A stretch of 64,000 nucleotides of DNA from NCBI GenBank assembly GCA_013076295.1, contig RQOL01000376.1, forward strand, positions 1 through 64,000, given 5' to 3'. Origin of the DNA: Sanderia malayensis. Lineage: Eukaryota > Cnidaria > Scyphozoa > Semaeostomeae > Pelagiidae. Shown here piece after piece: positions 42,520 to 53,557 of this stretch. The number at the start of each line of letters is the position of its first letter. The first letter of the stretch is position 1. The notes below the pieces were generated by a model. That model was not told the DNA's origin, did not search any database, and saw only the letters and a program-made list of their open reading frames with translations. A program made the position numbers and the translations under genes.

Positions 42520-42541
42520 TGTTCTGTACCTCTGTCACCAG
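42520..42541 (-). promoter_or_regulatory. Gypsy primer-binding site
   Basis: On the minus strand, three bases after the 5' LTR, TGGTGACAGAGGTACAG follows. It starts with the TGG expected opposite a tRNA CCA end. I do not assign the tRNA. Confidence 0.5.
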
Positions 42542-42774
42542 TGTAACATATTCGGGTTCGGCAGAACAGAGATGAAGAGATAAATATAACAACCTTGCTT
42601 GTATCTCAAAATCACCAATCTGAATCTTAATTTACGATTACAACTTGCATATGTGTGTTAGAGTCACATGCCTCTGACTCATTGTCAGATGCACATGACT
42701 CTCAAGTTTTATACAATTGCATAATAATAGGAATAATTATGGTAATGGTAATAATAATAGATCGATTCGTTACA
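42542..42774 (-). repeat. Gypsy 5' LTR
   Basis: 233 bp, the partner of 31,573-31,805. Confidence 0.9.
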
Positions 42775-42959
42775 GATATGTGGATAATTGTGTTGTGCAT
42801 CTTTTAATGTTTGGTGTGGTCCAGTTGGTGCAATAGGAATGGAAGGAAAAAAGTAAATACCCGGAAACATAATATAGATTTTCTGAGATGAGGTGTTCAA
42901 GTTAAGATTTCTAAAATTCTTAATACTTGCAGTAGGGTGTCCAAAATAACATGCACTAT
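42775..42959. repeat. 356-bp satellite, segment 4
   Basis: It completes the monomer cut by Gypsy and is cut again at CATGCACTAT by the next element. Confidence 0.85.
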
Positions 42960-42973
42960 CGTCGTTACTAAAA

Positions 42974-43130
42974 AGCGGAACAACCCAAGAACAAGCTGAA
43001 CAACCCAGGAACAACCCAAGAGCAGCCTGAACAACCCAAGAACAACCCAAGAACAATCCGAAAACCCAAGAACAACCCTGGAGCCACCCAAGAACAAGCT
43101 GAACAACCCAGAATGAATGCAAGAACAACC
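42974..43130. repeat. GAACAACCCAA short repeats at the left end
   Basis: About ten irregular copies of GAACAACCCA(A/G) and derivatives occur just inside the left TIR. No equivalent is seen at the right end. They may bind the transposase or be simple-repeat expansion. Confidence 0.6.
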
Positions 43131-43645
43131 CAAGCAAGATTGTCCTGTAACAAGGTTCTTTCTATCCCATTTTCATGCTGTTCAAAGGGTAAACTATTTA
43201 AGGCCCGCCGAGTGCCGTGTGGCCATGGCTTGGCATATTGAATGTTAAGGACTCTGATCACACTCAAAAATAATCATATACTTCACAAAAGTCTTCAATT
43301 GCATGCGTTTATTGTTTGTGTTGTGCAGTACTCGTCCCCCTTTTGCGATTTCCCCATAATGTTGTGGCGGTGGTGACAGACGTTTGTTGTGTTGTGAAAT
43401 AGAAATTTATGCCCTGACGCTTCTTTCCTGTTTGTCCAAGTGGTCCTTGATTTCCAACAAGTTTTTGTGGGAAATCAAGGATTTTCCCCTAAAAATGTCT
43501 AGAATGTTGACTAGCTATCAACAAAATTTATCCAGTGGATGCCGCGTACTGACTCGCTTCATGACCTCATATGAAAATTAGTTAGTTAGGCCACTTTTTA
43601 CAAAAACAACAACCACAATATCGATATCCCCAACCTAGACTCATT

Positions 43646-44854
43646 ACATTGCGTCCCTGTGCCTCGCTCGCAATTCGCTCAAGACAAGGGACTTATGGAC
43701 TTACTGTTCAAAAACTGTCCAAAAAATTAAAGCCTCGTTCTCATGTAATGCTAGAAGATTAAAACTTGGAAAATGCCGGGAGGACTCAAAAATTTCAATA
43801 TTTTGTGTTGCCGCCTCTGAGCTGAACAAGTTTTCATTTTATTTTTCAAAGAAAGATGCAAATGGATGCAATTCCAAGGTTTTTTATTTGAAAGTATAGA
43901 AACAGGTAAGTTTCATTTTTAGTTTCCAATTTAGTTCTTGTTGGATTTTGCAAATTAGCAGCGATTGTTTAATTTGATTTCATGTTTGATTTGACAAATA
44001 TGTCTAGGCCTTTGACGAACCGACAAATTCATTTTTTGGGTTATTTTATGAACAATGAATGAATGGTTTATTTTCATTGTTACATTCACAGATTAAATCC
44101 CAGATGCATGATCAGCTGAAGGACGAAGGGCTAGTATTTAACAGTAAGTTAACATGCTTCAATGAACCATCTTTTCTAACTTTACTTTTGGTTATGTTGA
44201 ATTGAAAAAAGAAACTTTGATATACTCAATATTTACTTTGAATTATTTAGAGAAAACAATTTTTAATTTTGACTATAGAACAATTTTTCTTGATAATGAG
44301 ATTATTAGTATGTAGTTTTATGTGTAATAATACATGAAATGTTTTTTGTTTTTTAATTGGTGGTGAATACACGCATGTTGTTTTTCATAATCATGAATAC
44401 AACAAGTCCTGATGAAATGTAATTCTCAAACGAAAAGCAGTTTTTACCTTAACTTGTGCAAGACCCATATACAAAAACAAAGAATTGGTCAGGACTTTTT
44501 TGTAAATATTTCTCGGAAGAGCACGAAAACTTATGAATTTATATCCATTTTAAAATTTCTCACAGCTTCGGCATTTTCCCGCCATTAAATTAAAAATTGA
44601 CGCCACGCCACTTTTTATAGTCCAGATTGGACCGTAAAATATCGAGTTAAACCTTATCTTACATGGCCTAAGTTGTGGTTGAATGTGATTGGTCAAAAAG
44701 AACAATAGCCATTGTTTAAAAGCCAAATGCTGCAATCTGATTGAGCCGACAAAAATTTGTCGGGAGAGGAAATTTTTGGACAGTTTTTGACCTGAAAGTC
44801 CATAAGTCCCTCAAACGAACGAGTAAAAACGAGCGAGGCACAGGGACGCAATGT
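43646..44854. mobile_element. Nested non-autonomous inverted-repeat element, 1.2 kb
   Basis: The arms begin ACATTGCGTCCCTGTGCCTC and are matched in reverse complement ending at 44,854. Similarity extends inward about 90 bp (…AAGGGACTTATGGACTT…AAACTGTCCAAAAA). The interior has no coding frame. I found no clear target duplication. It looks like a MITE or a deletion derivative of a larger DNA transposon. Confidence 0.65.
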
Positions 44855-45448
44855 AGTTAGAGCAGGTCCTGAGTACGGTAGGAGTAACCCAAAGCCGAAC
44901 CAAACGAGACCTGTTTTTTCTGAAAGCCCATCACCAGAACCCCCAAAAAAGTTTTGGTGATCAAGGGGGGGCTGCTGCGTTTACCATATATGGGCAATTG
45001 TTACGTCAGGATTTCAGTACTGAGCCCTTATAAAGTAAAACTTTTCTTTTCATCCAGATGCAGCTTTCCAGGACTAGTTATTTTAATTTTTCTAGTAGCA
45101 GACGGGAATCTTATCACACTGAATTTTATTTGATCTCGATATCATTTGTTGTTCAAATGTTATTAGCTGTTTAAATTCTATGACGTCATCAAAAATGACG
45201 TGATCAGATTGTAATTTTCGTAAAAACGGCTTTGTTAGAGAGACTTCACTTATGAAAACAAGCAAAATGGCAATAAATGTTAATTCGTTTGTCAACTGGC
45301 CATGTCTGCTACAAAATAGAGAATAGGGGTTGGGGTATGGGGTGTTTGGGGGTCGTGGTAGGTCACTTTTTTACATTTACGTAAAACTTGAAACATAATA
45401 TTTACATAATGTTATAATATTTTGAAGAATACAAAGTATTCTGCTCAC

Positions 45449-48400
45449 CTAATCGTTGCTATCACTGTCGGGGTCTGAATCTTCTATTAAATAGAACCTG
45501 TCATCATCATCATTTTCATTTTCATCGGAAAGTAAGAGTTCCTCAACGTCTTCTGGAAATGCCTGTTTTACCCAAACGATTTCTCCGTTCTCTGTCCAAC
45601 CGTGATCTTCTACGTTCTCCATTTCAACTGTGCTGCAGAAGCTCAATTTCCATAACTGTGCCACGTAATTTGCTCGTTTGGCATGGAGGTGCAATGAAGC
45701 TCTGCATGGAGGGAGTATTGAAAGGTCTTGAACCTTTCCTTTCTTTTCGTACATTGATTCGAAAAGGTCATATCGCAACTTGTTGATATCTTTAGCACCT
45801 TTCCTGTATAATGAGCATACGTATTCCTCAAGTTGCTTGAGGCAATCGGCACTGATACTTCGGGAATTTCCAAAAACTGAAAACATTCTGGCAAATTTGT
45901 TGCTCTTTTCAACGACTTTCCAACAACCTTTCTTTGATTTGCGAAATATTGACGACACATAGTTATTTCCAGTAAAAGCATGGAACCCAATAATTGCGGA
46001 TTTAATACCCACATTCATATCTACAGAGCTGAGTTTCAAAATTTTTCTACTTTTCCCGATACCATAGTCGATTAAAATTCGATCTGTTTCTTCTGAGATC
46101 AAGCCAACATATAATACATTTATATCAACATCTCCTGGTGGGGAACGGACAAGAATTGCTGCTCCGTTAGTTGTGTTAAGAGCATGCTTTGTATGAAGCA
46201 GTAATTTCGTGTCTGCTTCCTCTTGGTTGCTTGATAACTCTTCAACTCTCTCGACTTTGTCCGATGTTATACGTGTCGTAAATTAACCTAAACTGAACGT
46301 TCAAAGGATAACTTCACGATAGAAAAAACGGTGTGCGAATGTAAGCCATCTTGGATCAACAACAAAACTAATTAATTCAACAAAAACGTGGTCTCTGATG
46401 AAAACGAGGCTAGAAAACATAGAGTCAAAAAGGTTCAATAGATAATTCAGTACATACGATTGCAACATAGCTTCTTCGAAAAGAATATTTCTTTGCAGCC
46501 AAGTCTACTTACAATCTCAGCACTTTTCTCGATCAAGACAGTTTTGATGATTTCTATCAATCTTGTTTTATTATTCCCGTTTTGCAAAAAATCATTAAAG
46601 TTTCGGGGTAACTTTGATTTGTATTGTTTTACAAGAACTTCTTTGGAATTTCCACGTCGCTGACGCTCCACGCTCTTTATAGAATTTTGGATATACGAGT
46701 CTGCAACAATGTCAATTCTGTCATATTTTGTCGGCAACAGCTCAAATATTTTAAAAGCAAGCTCTTCATACGTTGATCCAACACCCGAAAGCGTTCTTAT
46801 GAGTGCCATCAAGTCAACAAAGTAAATTTTAGTATTGTACCTTTGGCGGGTAAAATCTTCAGGCAATAGAACATCATCAGTGTAGGACAATATCATTTCC
46901 ATCAATTGACTCTTTACTGTTTTCCTTGGAGAGCCATCTGGGTGTGCCAACGCCAAAGGTACAGGACCAAGTGGATAAGTCAGAGCATATTTGAAATCAA
47001 TAGGCCGTTGATATTTCGCTGACACTGCTAGAAGATGCCCCAGTATGTTTCTATTCATCTCCACAGTTTTCTGCTTTTCATTTCTCTGTATGGTAACAAC
47101 TTTTCCATGATTCTTGAATAATGGTACACTGTTTCTTTTAATCGGATCAAAAAAATTCTCTTCCTGCGTATTTAGCCTCTTTTTGATAAATGTATCCTAA
47201 CGCTTTTCTCCAAATTAGTTTCAGATTTAAGAATTCTTGAAGGTCTCAAGGCTTTGTAGATTTCTTCAGAGCGCTTGACATTTGCAAGGTCATAGAGAGC
47301 TTGTGTATTTCTGGCTTGAGAAGAACGATTCAAAGTCCACTTAAGCACTGCAGATTCGTTGGAAGCAAAATATTTTATGCCTCCAGATGTTTTCGCTTCC
47401 CTGTTAATTGTTTGTTCTCCTCTTTGATCAATCGAGACTCGACACGGATATCTGTCTTGCCCTTGTACGGAAAGCCCTTTTTTCTCAATGAGCTCTCTGC
47501 ATCCTGGATGTGTTGAATCGATATTTTGCAGGCTGTGAACATAATACGCCCCAAACCGAGCATAGTTTTGCTTGTTCAGTGCAAATGCTAACGGAATCAA
47601 ATCTCCCCAGGCAGAGAGGCGAAGAAGGAAATTGTTCTCTTGAACAGAACGATGTAGTGCTAGAATTTTGTCAAAAATATCAAGATATAACGTAATCCAA
47701 AACTTACTTGTTTTGCCGTGACTTCCATTTCTATGTTCGTCCTTAAATCTATCATATGCTTCTAAGAGATTAGAAGCTTCAACATTGTTGCCCTTGTACT
47801 CCTTAGAATACTCGAACTTTTGTACTTGATCGCGAAAAGTAGCATTTTGCTCAGGGTTCGCATCCAGAAATTTTTCAAATAAAAGCCTTTCAAGTGCTTC
47901 AGCAAAGTGTGTGTGCACGTTCCAGCACCTGTTGTAGTGAGAGCCAGACATAACTCCGTTTAGGCTTCCGGTTGAGCATAATTCAGCTTGGTGTATTATA
48001 TCTTCAAAACCAGATCCTGATACAATGTTTCCAAGAAACAAAAAACATTCTTTCATGAAATGAAAGTCCCCAAGATGAAGAAAAATGTTCTTGTATTCAT
48101 TTTCGTAGTTCCAAATCACACGGTAAGCATTAATAGCAGCTCCAACATCTGCAGTTAAATTTGCGAATGGGATGTTGAATTTTTCAGCGCGCTCAAGAAT
48201 AATATCAAATACTTTCTTTATCGTTGAGAAATCTGTAACTGGTGCATTAACCGGAGGAAGATATATCAAACCGGTTTTTTCAATATCGTTACCTTCCAAT
48301 TTGAACTGCTCATGGTCCGTAGAAACGCACCAGCCAGAGAATTGTGGCATTGTTTGATCTTTGGAGCCCAAGAATCGAAAATAATTCCATTGCTTTAACC

Positions 48401-50002
48401 TTCTTGCGAAATTCGTCATTTCCATCTCAGATTTTTCTTCTAGCTCGGCTGGCATTCCCTGTGATGGTACAACAGGCTCCTTGTTCTTGTTAATCTTTGC
48501 TGATGTTAGTCGCAGTTCGGGTTTATCAAGAGACCTATTTCTATTTCGAGGAATAGACATTGAAATAGATTCATTTCCCAACTGATTGCTGCCTTGTCTA
48601 CTTCTTTTTTCTTTAAACTCCACGATGTGTGTTGCATCAATTGTACCATGTCCTGTCACTGACTCTATTTTTTGGTTGAAATTATCATACCACCAATAAA
48701 GTAAGAAATCCTCCTCATTTTCATTCCTAGGAGTTTCTTTTTGACAGTCCGATAGCCACCTAGGGGCAACCTCTGCCTCTGCTGTTTCTATTTCGCAGAC
48801 AAGGCTGTAATTTATGCAATGGCCTAAGTGTGACAATATTTTAATTGGTGTTTCTAACCCTGTGATGTTATGAAGACCTAACCCAAGAGGAAAATGCTTC
48901 AAGTTAACGACCTTTCCAGCTGCCAATGCATTTACCAAATCAGAGCCAAGTGAGTTTGCATATCGCTTCATTGTTTCACTCATGGCATTTTCTTTGGACT
49001 TCAAGAAACTCTTAAAAAAATCAGTGATCGAAAGAGGTATATTCTTCTCAATTGCAGTCAATGTTTCTACTGTCGGTGGCCAATCTCTGTCATTGCAGTT
49101 AGATATGTGAGCAAGAACATCCTCACGCAAATACTCTGCTGCTTTTCTTATTATCAGTGCTTTGTTGTTAATTATAGTGGTGTTATTTAGACCTTCAGAG
49201 CTGACTACAACTTCAGGCATAATTCCATCTACATTGAGAAATTTTAAGGATGGACCAAATCCTTCCATAATTCTATTCTTTAACTTGTTCCGGTAAACTC
49301 TTTCGGCTTCAGAACCACAGCCAACACCATACATTGCATGAAGGGCAGAAATAGAAACAGCCTGATTGTTGGAAAGGACAGCATCTTCAATAAATGTTTC
49401 CACTTTTGTGAAATCTCCCAGCACACGCTCCGATTGCTCGGATTTATCACGGCTACTCTCATTTTCTCCTAGGATACGCGCATAGTCATTATAACATTTC
49501 TTATGTACCATAAGCTCTTTTGCTATCAAGTCAACATGTTGTACCTGGCGAAGAAGATCAGCATCCTGTCTCTTCTCTGCTGCTTTTTTTATGTTTTTTT
49601 GGCAATATTTGCGTCTGTTGTCAATATTTTATAAGCTGGAACTGATTGCCTTTTAACCGTTTTTCGGAATTTTTTGCAAAAAACACACGTTTTTGGAAAT
49701 AGATCGCGTGTATTTGTATCAGTATCAATTTTTTGTGTTTTCGCCCTTTTATACGGTACCTGTTCCTCTATTTTCCGCTGTATTGATATTATTTTTGTAA
49801 ATTTTTTATAGCAGGGTTCCAGATGAATACCATGAATTTCCGGATTTATCGACGTTTCTGGAACTGTACTAGATTGTTCAATATGTTGATTTGCTTTGGT
49901 ACTATTCAAGCTCCTTTCTTTTGCGTCAATGATTCTTCGATACTGGTTATTTGTAAGAGGTTTTAAATCTGAGTACTTTGTGTCTTTTTTGGAGTAATGC
50001 AC
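45449..50002 (-). pseudogene. Large multi-domain protein of the 7.5-kb element, PIN/FEN-like C-terminus
   Basis: Four leftward frames in N-to-C order: 50,002-49,589 (start near MHYSKKDTKYSDLKPL; HGIHLEPCYKKFT and CVFCKKF, probably Cys/His zinc-binding), 49,529-47,172 (785 residues with LSHLGHCINYS, GHGTIDATHIVEF, LTADVGAAINAY, HLGDFHFMKECF, SGSHYNRCWNVH), 47,064-46,447 (YPLGPVPLALAHPDGS, YFVDLMALIR, RIDIVADSY), and about 46,270-45,449 (QEEADTKLLLH, SPPGDVDIN, GFHAFTG, LPPCRASLHLHAKRANYVAQLW). The last two carry spaced Asp/Glu motifs like PIN/FEN nucleases. Short gaps are frameshifts or introns. I recall this set as very common, unnamed proteins in cnidarians. Confidence 0.6.
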
Positions 50003-50424
50003 AACACACGCGTTGTTTGTGTTTATCCGCCATTTTACTTCATGTCTACTACTGCATCAAATTTGCCAAACTACAGTCAAGTGTGGTCCTGCTGGTTGAA
50101 ACATGATGTGAATATTTTTGTTAAAAAAATTGACACACCAATGGCTTCTCTACATATTTGATGAATGACAGAGATTTGAACTTTTCGAGTGCTGTTATAC
50201 TGATTACCATTCTTCAAACATTTTGCTATTGTTTCGCTCAAATAGAGAACAGGAGCTGTTGCAAGATCTTTTTCAATACAAAAATTCTAATATAACAATT
50301 TTAGTAGAAAATAAAAACTTATTTGCTGCGAGAAATGACCAAAATCATAATTTTCAGGGTAACAAAACAAATAGACCCATATTTAGTTTTAACCAACAAC
50401 CACCACGACTTTTTAGTAACGATG

Positions 50425-51520
50425 CATGCACTATGCTTCTCAGTGTGCTGGATTGAAATATGAAATCAGATTGCAAATAGTTTTTACAAGGAAATCCCTT
50501 TATCCGAATTCATGTTTTTTCTGCAAAAAAGGGAATGTATTTAATAACGTATTGTTATGAAATAATTTGTTGAAGGAAAAAGTATATTGATAGAAATGTA
50601 GATAATGTTCTTGTGCATGTTTTGATGTATGGTGTGGTCTGGTTGGAGCAATGGGAGTGGAAGGAAAAATAAAAATACGCCCAAACATAATGTAGATTTT
50701 CTGAGATGACGTGCTCAAGTTAAGATTGCTAAAATAGTTAATACTTACTGTAGAGTGTCGAAAATAAAATGCAGTATGCTTCTCAGTGTGGTGAATTGAA
50801 ATATGAAATTAGTTTGGAAATATTTCTTGGTTAAAGGTTTTTACAAGGAAATCCCTTTATCCGAATTCTTGTTTTTTCTGCAAAAAAGGGAACGTATTTA
50901 ATAACGTATTGATATGAAATAATTTGTTGAAGGAAAAAGTATGTTGATAGAAATGTAGTTAATGTTCTTGTGCATGTTTTGATGTATGGTGTGGTCTGCT
51001 TGGAGCAATAGGAGTGGAAGGAAAAATAAAAATAAGCCGAAACATCTTGTACATTTTCTGAGATGAGGTGCTCAAACTAAGATTTCTAAAATTGTTAATT
51101 CTTACTGTAGAGTGTCCAAAATAAGATGCAGTATGCTTCTCAGTGTGGTGGATTGAAATATGAAATCAGATTTGAAATATCGCATTGTTAAAAGTTTTTA
51201 TAAGGAAATACCTTTATCCGAATTCTTGTTTTTTCTGGAAAAAAGGGAATGTAGTTAACACGTTATTGATGTAAAATATTTTGTTGAAGGAAAATGTATG
51301 TTGATAGAAATGTGGATAATTTTGTTGCGCATCTTTTAATGTATGGTGTGGTTTGGTTGGTGCAATAGGAGTGGAAAGAAAAATAAAGATGTCCTGAAAT
51401 ATGAGTTAGAATTGAAGTCATGAGGAGGCTAAGTTAAGATGTGTAAAATTGGTGAGTGTCGAAAATACTGTCCAGTATCGCTCTGTGTTTTCCCGATTGA
51501 AATTAGAAATGGGACTCCGA
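50425..51520. repeat. 356-bp satellite, segment 5, degenerating rightward
   Basis: Three monomers (anchors near 50,579, 50,938 and 51,297). The last becomes unrecognisable after about 51,450-51,520, which marks the right edge of the array. Confidence 0.8.
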
Positions 51521-51702
51521 GTATTCCGTTTGCAAAAAATGTCATTGTTTTTTTTTGTTGTATGCATATATTCTGACATTTGTTTCTTTTCAGAATGGCT
51601 TCTTCATCCAAAACGTCACCATCAAAGGCAAAAAGCTTAGTCAATAGAGAAACACTGGTCTGGCCATCCATTGTTCTGACTCTTTGTTCGCGGATTTTGT
51701 TG

Positions 51703-51735
51703 TCACGTGACTCAAGTAAGGGGACAGAGCAACAA
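51703..51735. repeat. Left subterminal inverted repeat of the outer P element
   Basis: TCACGTGACTCAAGTAAGGGGACAGA; the partner is at 58,192-58,219. Contains the palindrome TCACGTGA. It is probably a transposase-binding or structural repeat. Confidence 0.7.
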
Positions 51736-52103
51736 CAGCATTTTGGCTTTTGTTGTTATTCTGTGTGTGTTGTGTGTTATGAATATGGTCACAGCATGTG
51801 ATGGATGACAATAAATACCAACAATAATTAAATTATCATGGTGGGCTGTAATTGTTCTTTACCAGGATGCGGAACATCACGTCGCCAGACTTATTCTGGT
51901 ATTGCAATCTTCAAAATTCCGCAAAGGAAATCACAAGACTTCGTGGACTGGAAAAACCAAATACTGGATATTGTGAAACCATAGTCATAAGAAAAAGATA
52001 GTCTGGAAACGGACAATCGGCTATTGAATTCAGCTATTGTTCTCTTTCCAATGTTGATGTAAGCTCGTACCCAGTTTCCTACGTGCACACTGAAATCGAA
52101 AAC

Positions 52104-53318
52104 ATGGCGTATGCTGGTGCTGGTGGCGAAGAATTTTTCTTTGGTGATGATTTGGATGCTGTTTTGGCGCTTCTCGGTGAAGATTTACCAGCGGAAAGTG
52201 ATCCATTTGATGCAGATTTAAATGTTTTAATGGAAGAGATCGACTCTACTCCGCCTGCTGGAGGATTTTCATGTGAGAAGTGTGGCAAAATTTGCAAAAC
52301 AAAACGAGGATTGACCCGGCACACAAACACAAAACATATTGATGTTCGGCCAGACGTCGAATCTTCTGCTGGCTCCAAACGTAGAACACCAGAACAAATG
52401 CTCCATCCACTGTCTTTCAAGAAGTTTATTGAAATCAGTGCTGCTAAGTTGGCTTCTGATGAGTGTTACTCAGACAAACTGCGTGCCGAGTTCTCTGACT
52501 ACAAAATCAGTTTTGATGATGTAGCCTTTTCCTATCAGTATGTCAGAGATGTAATTGGTAGTTTCAAGGGAAATGCTGAAAAATTCTACCCTGATTTTTA
52601 TAGGTGTGTTTCCTCTGAGGAAATAGTGTTGAAGAACCTTTCTCGGAGGGGCTCTATCATCTTGGGGTTTGAAATGGCAAATCATGTTTTGGCACATCTA
52701 ACTGGTGCAATTGTCAAAGAGGGTGATGTTGCTTTCAGTCATCCTATCTCCTTTTCATCAAAAGAAGTCAACATCATTCAATACCTGAGTGGTTATGTTT
52801 TTGGCACTGTTTATCGACGTATCAGACGATCAAATGCCACCAGAAGTATGCTTGGGGTTCAAAGTTTGAGCATTTTACTCGCTAGAAAATCAGCTTTGGA
52901 AATGGAAAGCAGCTTGTCTGAAAAAAACATATTTACAAATGCAAAGAATAGAGGGGGGCTTTGGACTGTTACATCAGAGGTATTTGAAATTTTTTCTCTT
53001 GTTGAAACAAAATTTCGGCAGTTCACAAATAAAATGAGCAAAATAATTGATAGCAAACAGATGGTATCTGATTTACTGGAAAATCCGATTGTCTTGGCAA
53101 ATTATAAAAGGCTATGCAATCAAGCTTCAGATAAAGTCAGCAAGGAAGTGGCATTGAATTTGCTGGAACATATGATCATGTTGTATGTCCGTGTCAGAAC
53201 TTTTTCATATGTTAAGGATCAGGTTGAAGTGCACAATATCCAATCAAAAAAGAAGAAAGCCAGATCACGTCGTACAGAAATAAAAAAAGCAACTGGCAGT
53301 CTGGACCAAGGACATTAA
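52104..53318 (+). CDS. C2H2 zinc-finger partner protein of the P-type element
   Basis: 404 residues from ATG 52,104. An acidic N-terminus (EEFFFGDDLDAVLALLGEDL) is followed by one finger CEKCGKICKTKRGLTRHTNTKH (~residues 61-82), a long helical region (IQYLSGYVFGTVYRRIR) and a basic C-terminal segment (LYVRVRTFSYVKDQ...KKKKARSRRTEIKK). A truncated relative (same acid-then-finger layout) lies in the outer element at 58,169, so this gene is a standing part of this P-type family. Likely a DNA-binding accessory to transposition. Classical Drosophila P lacks it. Confidence 0.65.
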   Translation: MAYAGAGGEEFFFGDDLDAVLALLGEDLPAESDPFDADLNVLMEEIDSTPPAGGFSCEKCGKICKTKRGLTRHTNTKHIDVRPDVESSAGSKRRTPEQMLHPLSFKKFIEISAAKLASDECYSDKLRAEFSDYKISFDDVAFSYQYVRDVIGSFKGNAEKFYPDFYRCVSSEEIVLKNLSRRGSIILGFEMANHVLAHLTGAIVKEGDVAFSHPISFSSKEVNIIQYLSGYVFGTVYRRIRRSNATRSMLGVQSLSILLARKSALEMESSLSEKNIFTNAKNRGGLWTVTSEVFEIFSLVETKFRQFTNKMSKIIDSKQMVSDLLENPIVLANYKRLCNQASDKVSKEVALNLLEHMIMLYVRVRTFSYVKDQVEVHNIQSKKKKARSRRTEIKKATGSLDQGH

Positions 53319-53557
53319 AAACATGCCAAAGCTATTATCTGTGAAGTCCTTTTGCACATTTTGATTGGATACGATGATGATTTTATTTTTTTATACTGTA
53401 ATATGTGGGCCATACCCTTTTTTGTGTTTTAGTTGCAGCACCAGTTCATCGCTTAACCAGGAATTTTAGGTTTGTTGTATTTTCAAGAAAAATGATCCAC
53501 ACTACCTAAGAAAGTGAAGATCCTCATCTGCCAAAAACACAGTTTTATCCACCAATA

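Larger units (their letters stand above)
31573..42774 (-). mobile_element. Ty3/Gypsy LTR retrotransposon, split by a nested DNA transposon
   Basis: The 233-bp LTRs at both ends start TGTAACRTATTCGG and end GATTCGTTACA. They differ at about a dozen positions (roughly 95% identical). Flanks AGAAA (left) and AGATA (right) fit a 5-bp duplication with one change. Coding is on the minus strand: gag, then protease-RT-RNase H-integrase. Pol is interrupted by the 33,681-39,561 element at a TAA target; without it the pol frame is continuous. The element occupies a satellite monomer. Confidence 0.95.
42960..50424. mobile_element. Unclassified 7.5-kb transposon with 10-bp TSD and PIN-like protein
   Basis: The ends are short TIRs, C[G/A]TCGTTACTAAAAAG. 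The 10-bp direct repeat CATGCACTAT lies directly outside both (42,950-42,959 and 50,425-50,434), and the satellite monomer is continuous across it. A 10-bp duplication is in the range of Mutator-like elements, but the coding region does not look like a MULE to me. The leftward genes form one disrupted polyprotein. The left end carries repeated GAACAACCCAA motifs, and an inverted-repeat element of 1.2 kb sits inside at 43,646. Confidence 0.75.

Noticed and set aside
43160..43380. Possible gene near the left end of the 7.5-kb element
   Set aside because: Only short frames with Trp/Leu repeats derived from the GAACAACCC motif; no support.
46447..47064. Separate gene in the 7.5-kb element
   Set aside because: Its motifs continue the neighbouring frames in the order of one long protein, so it is treated as part of one disrupted gene.
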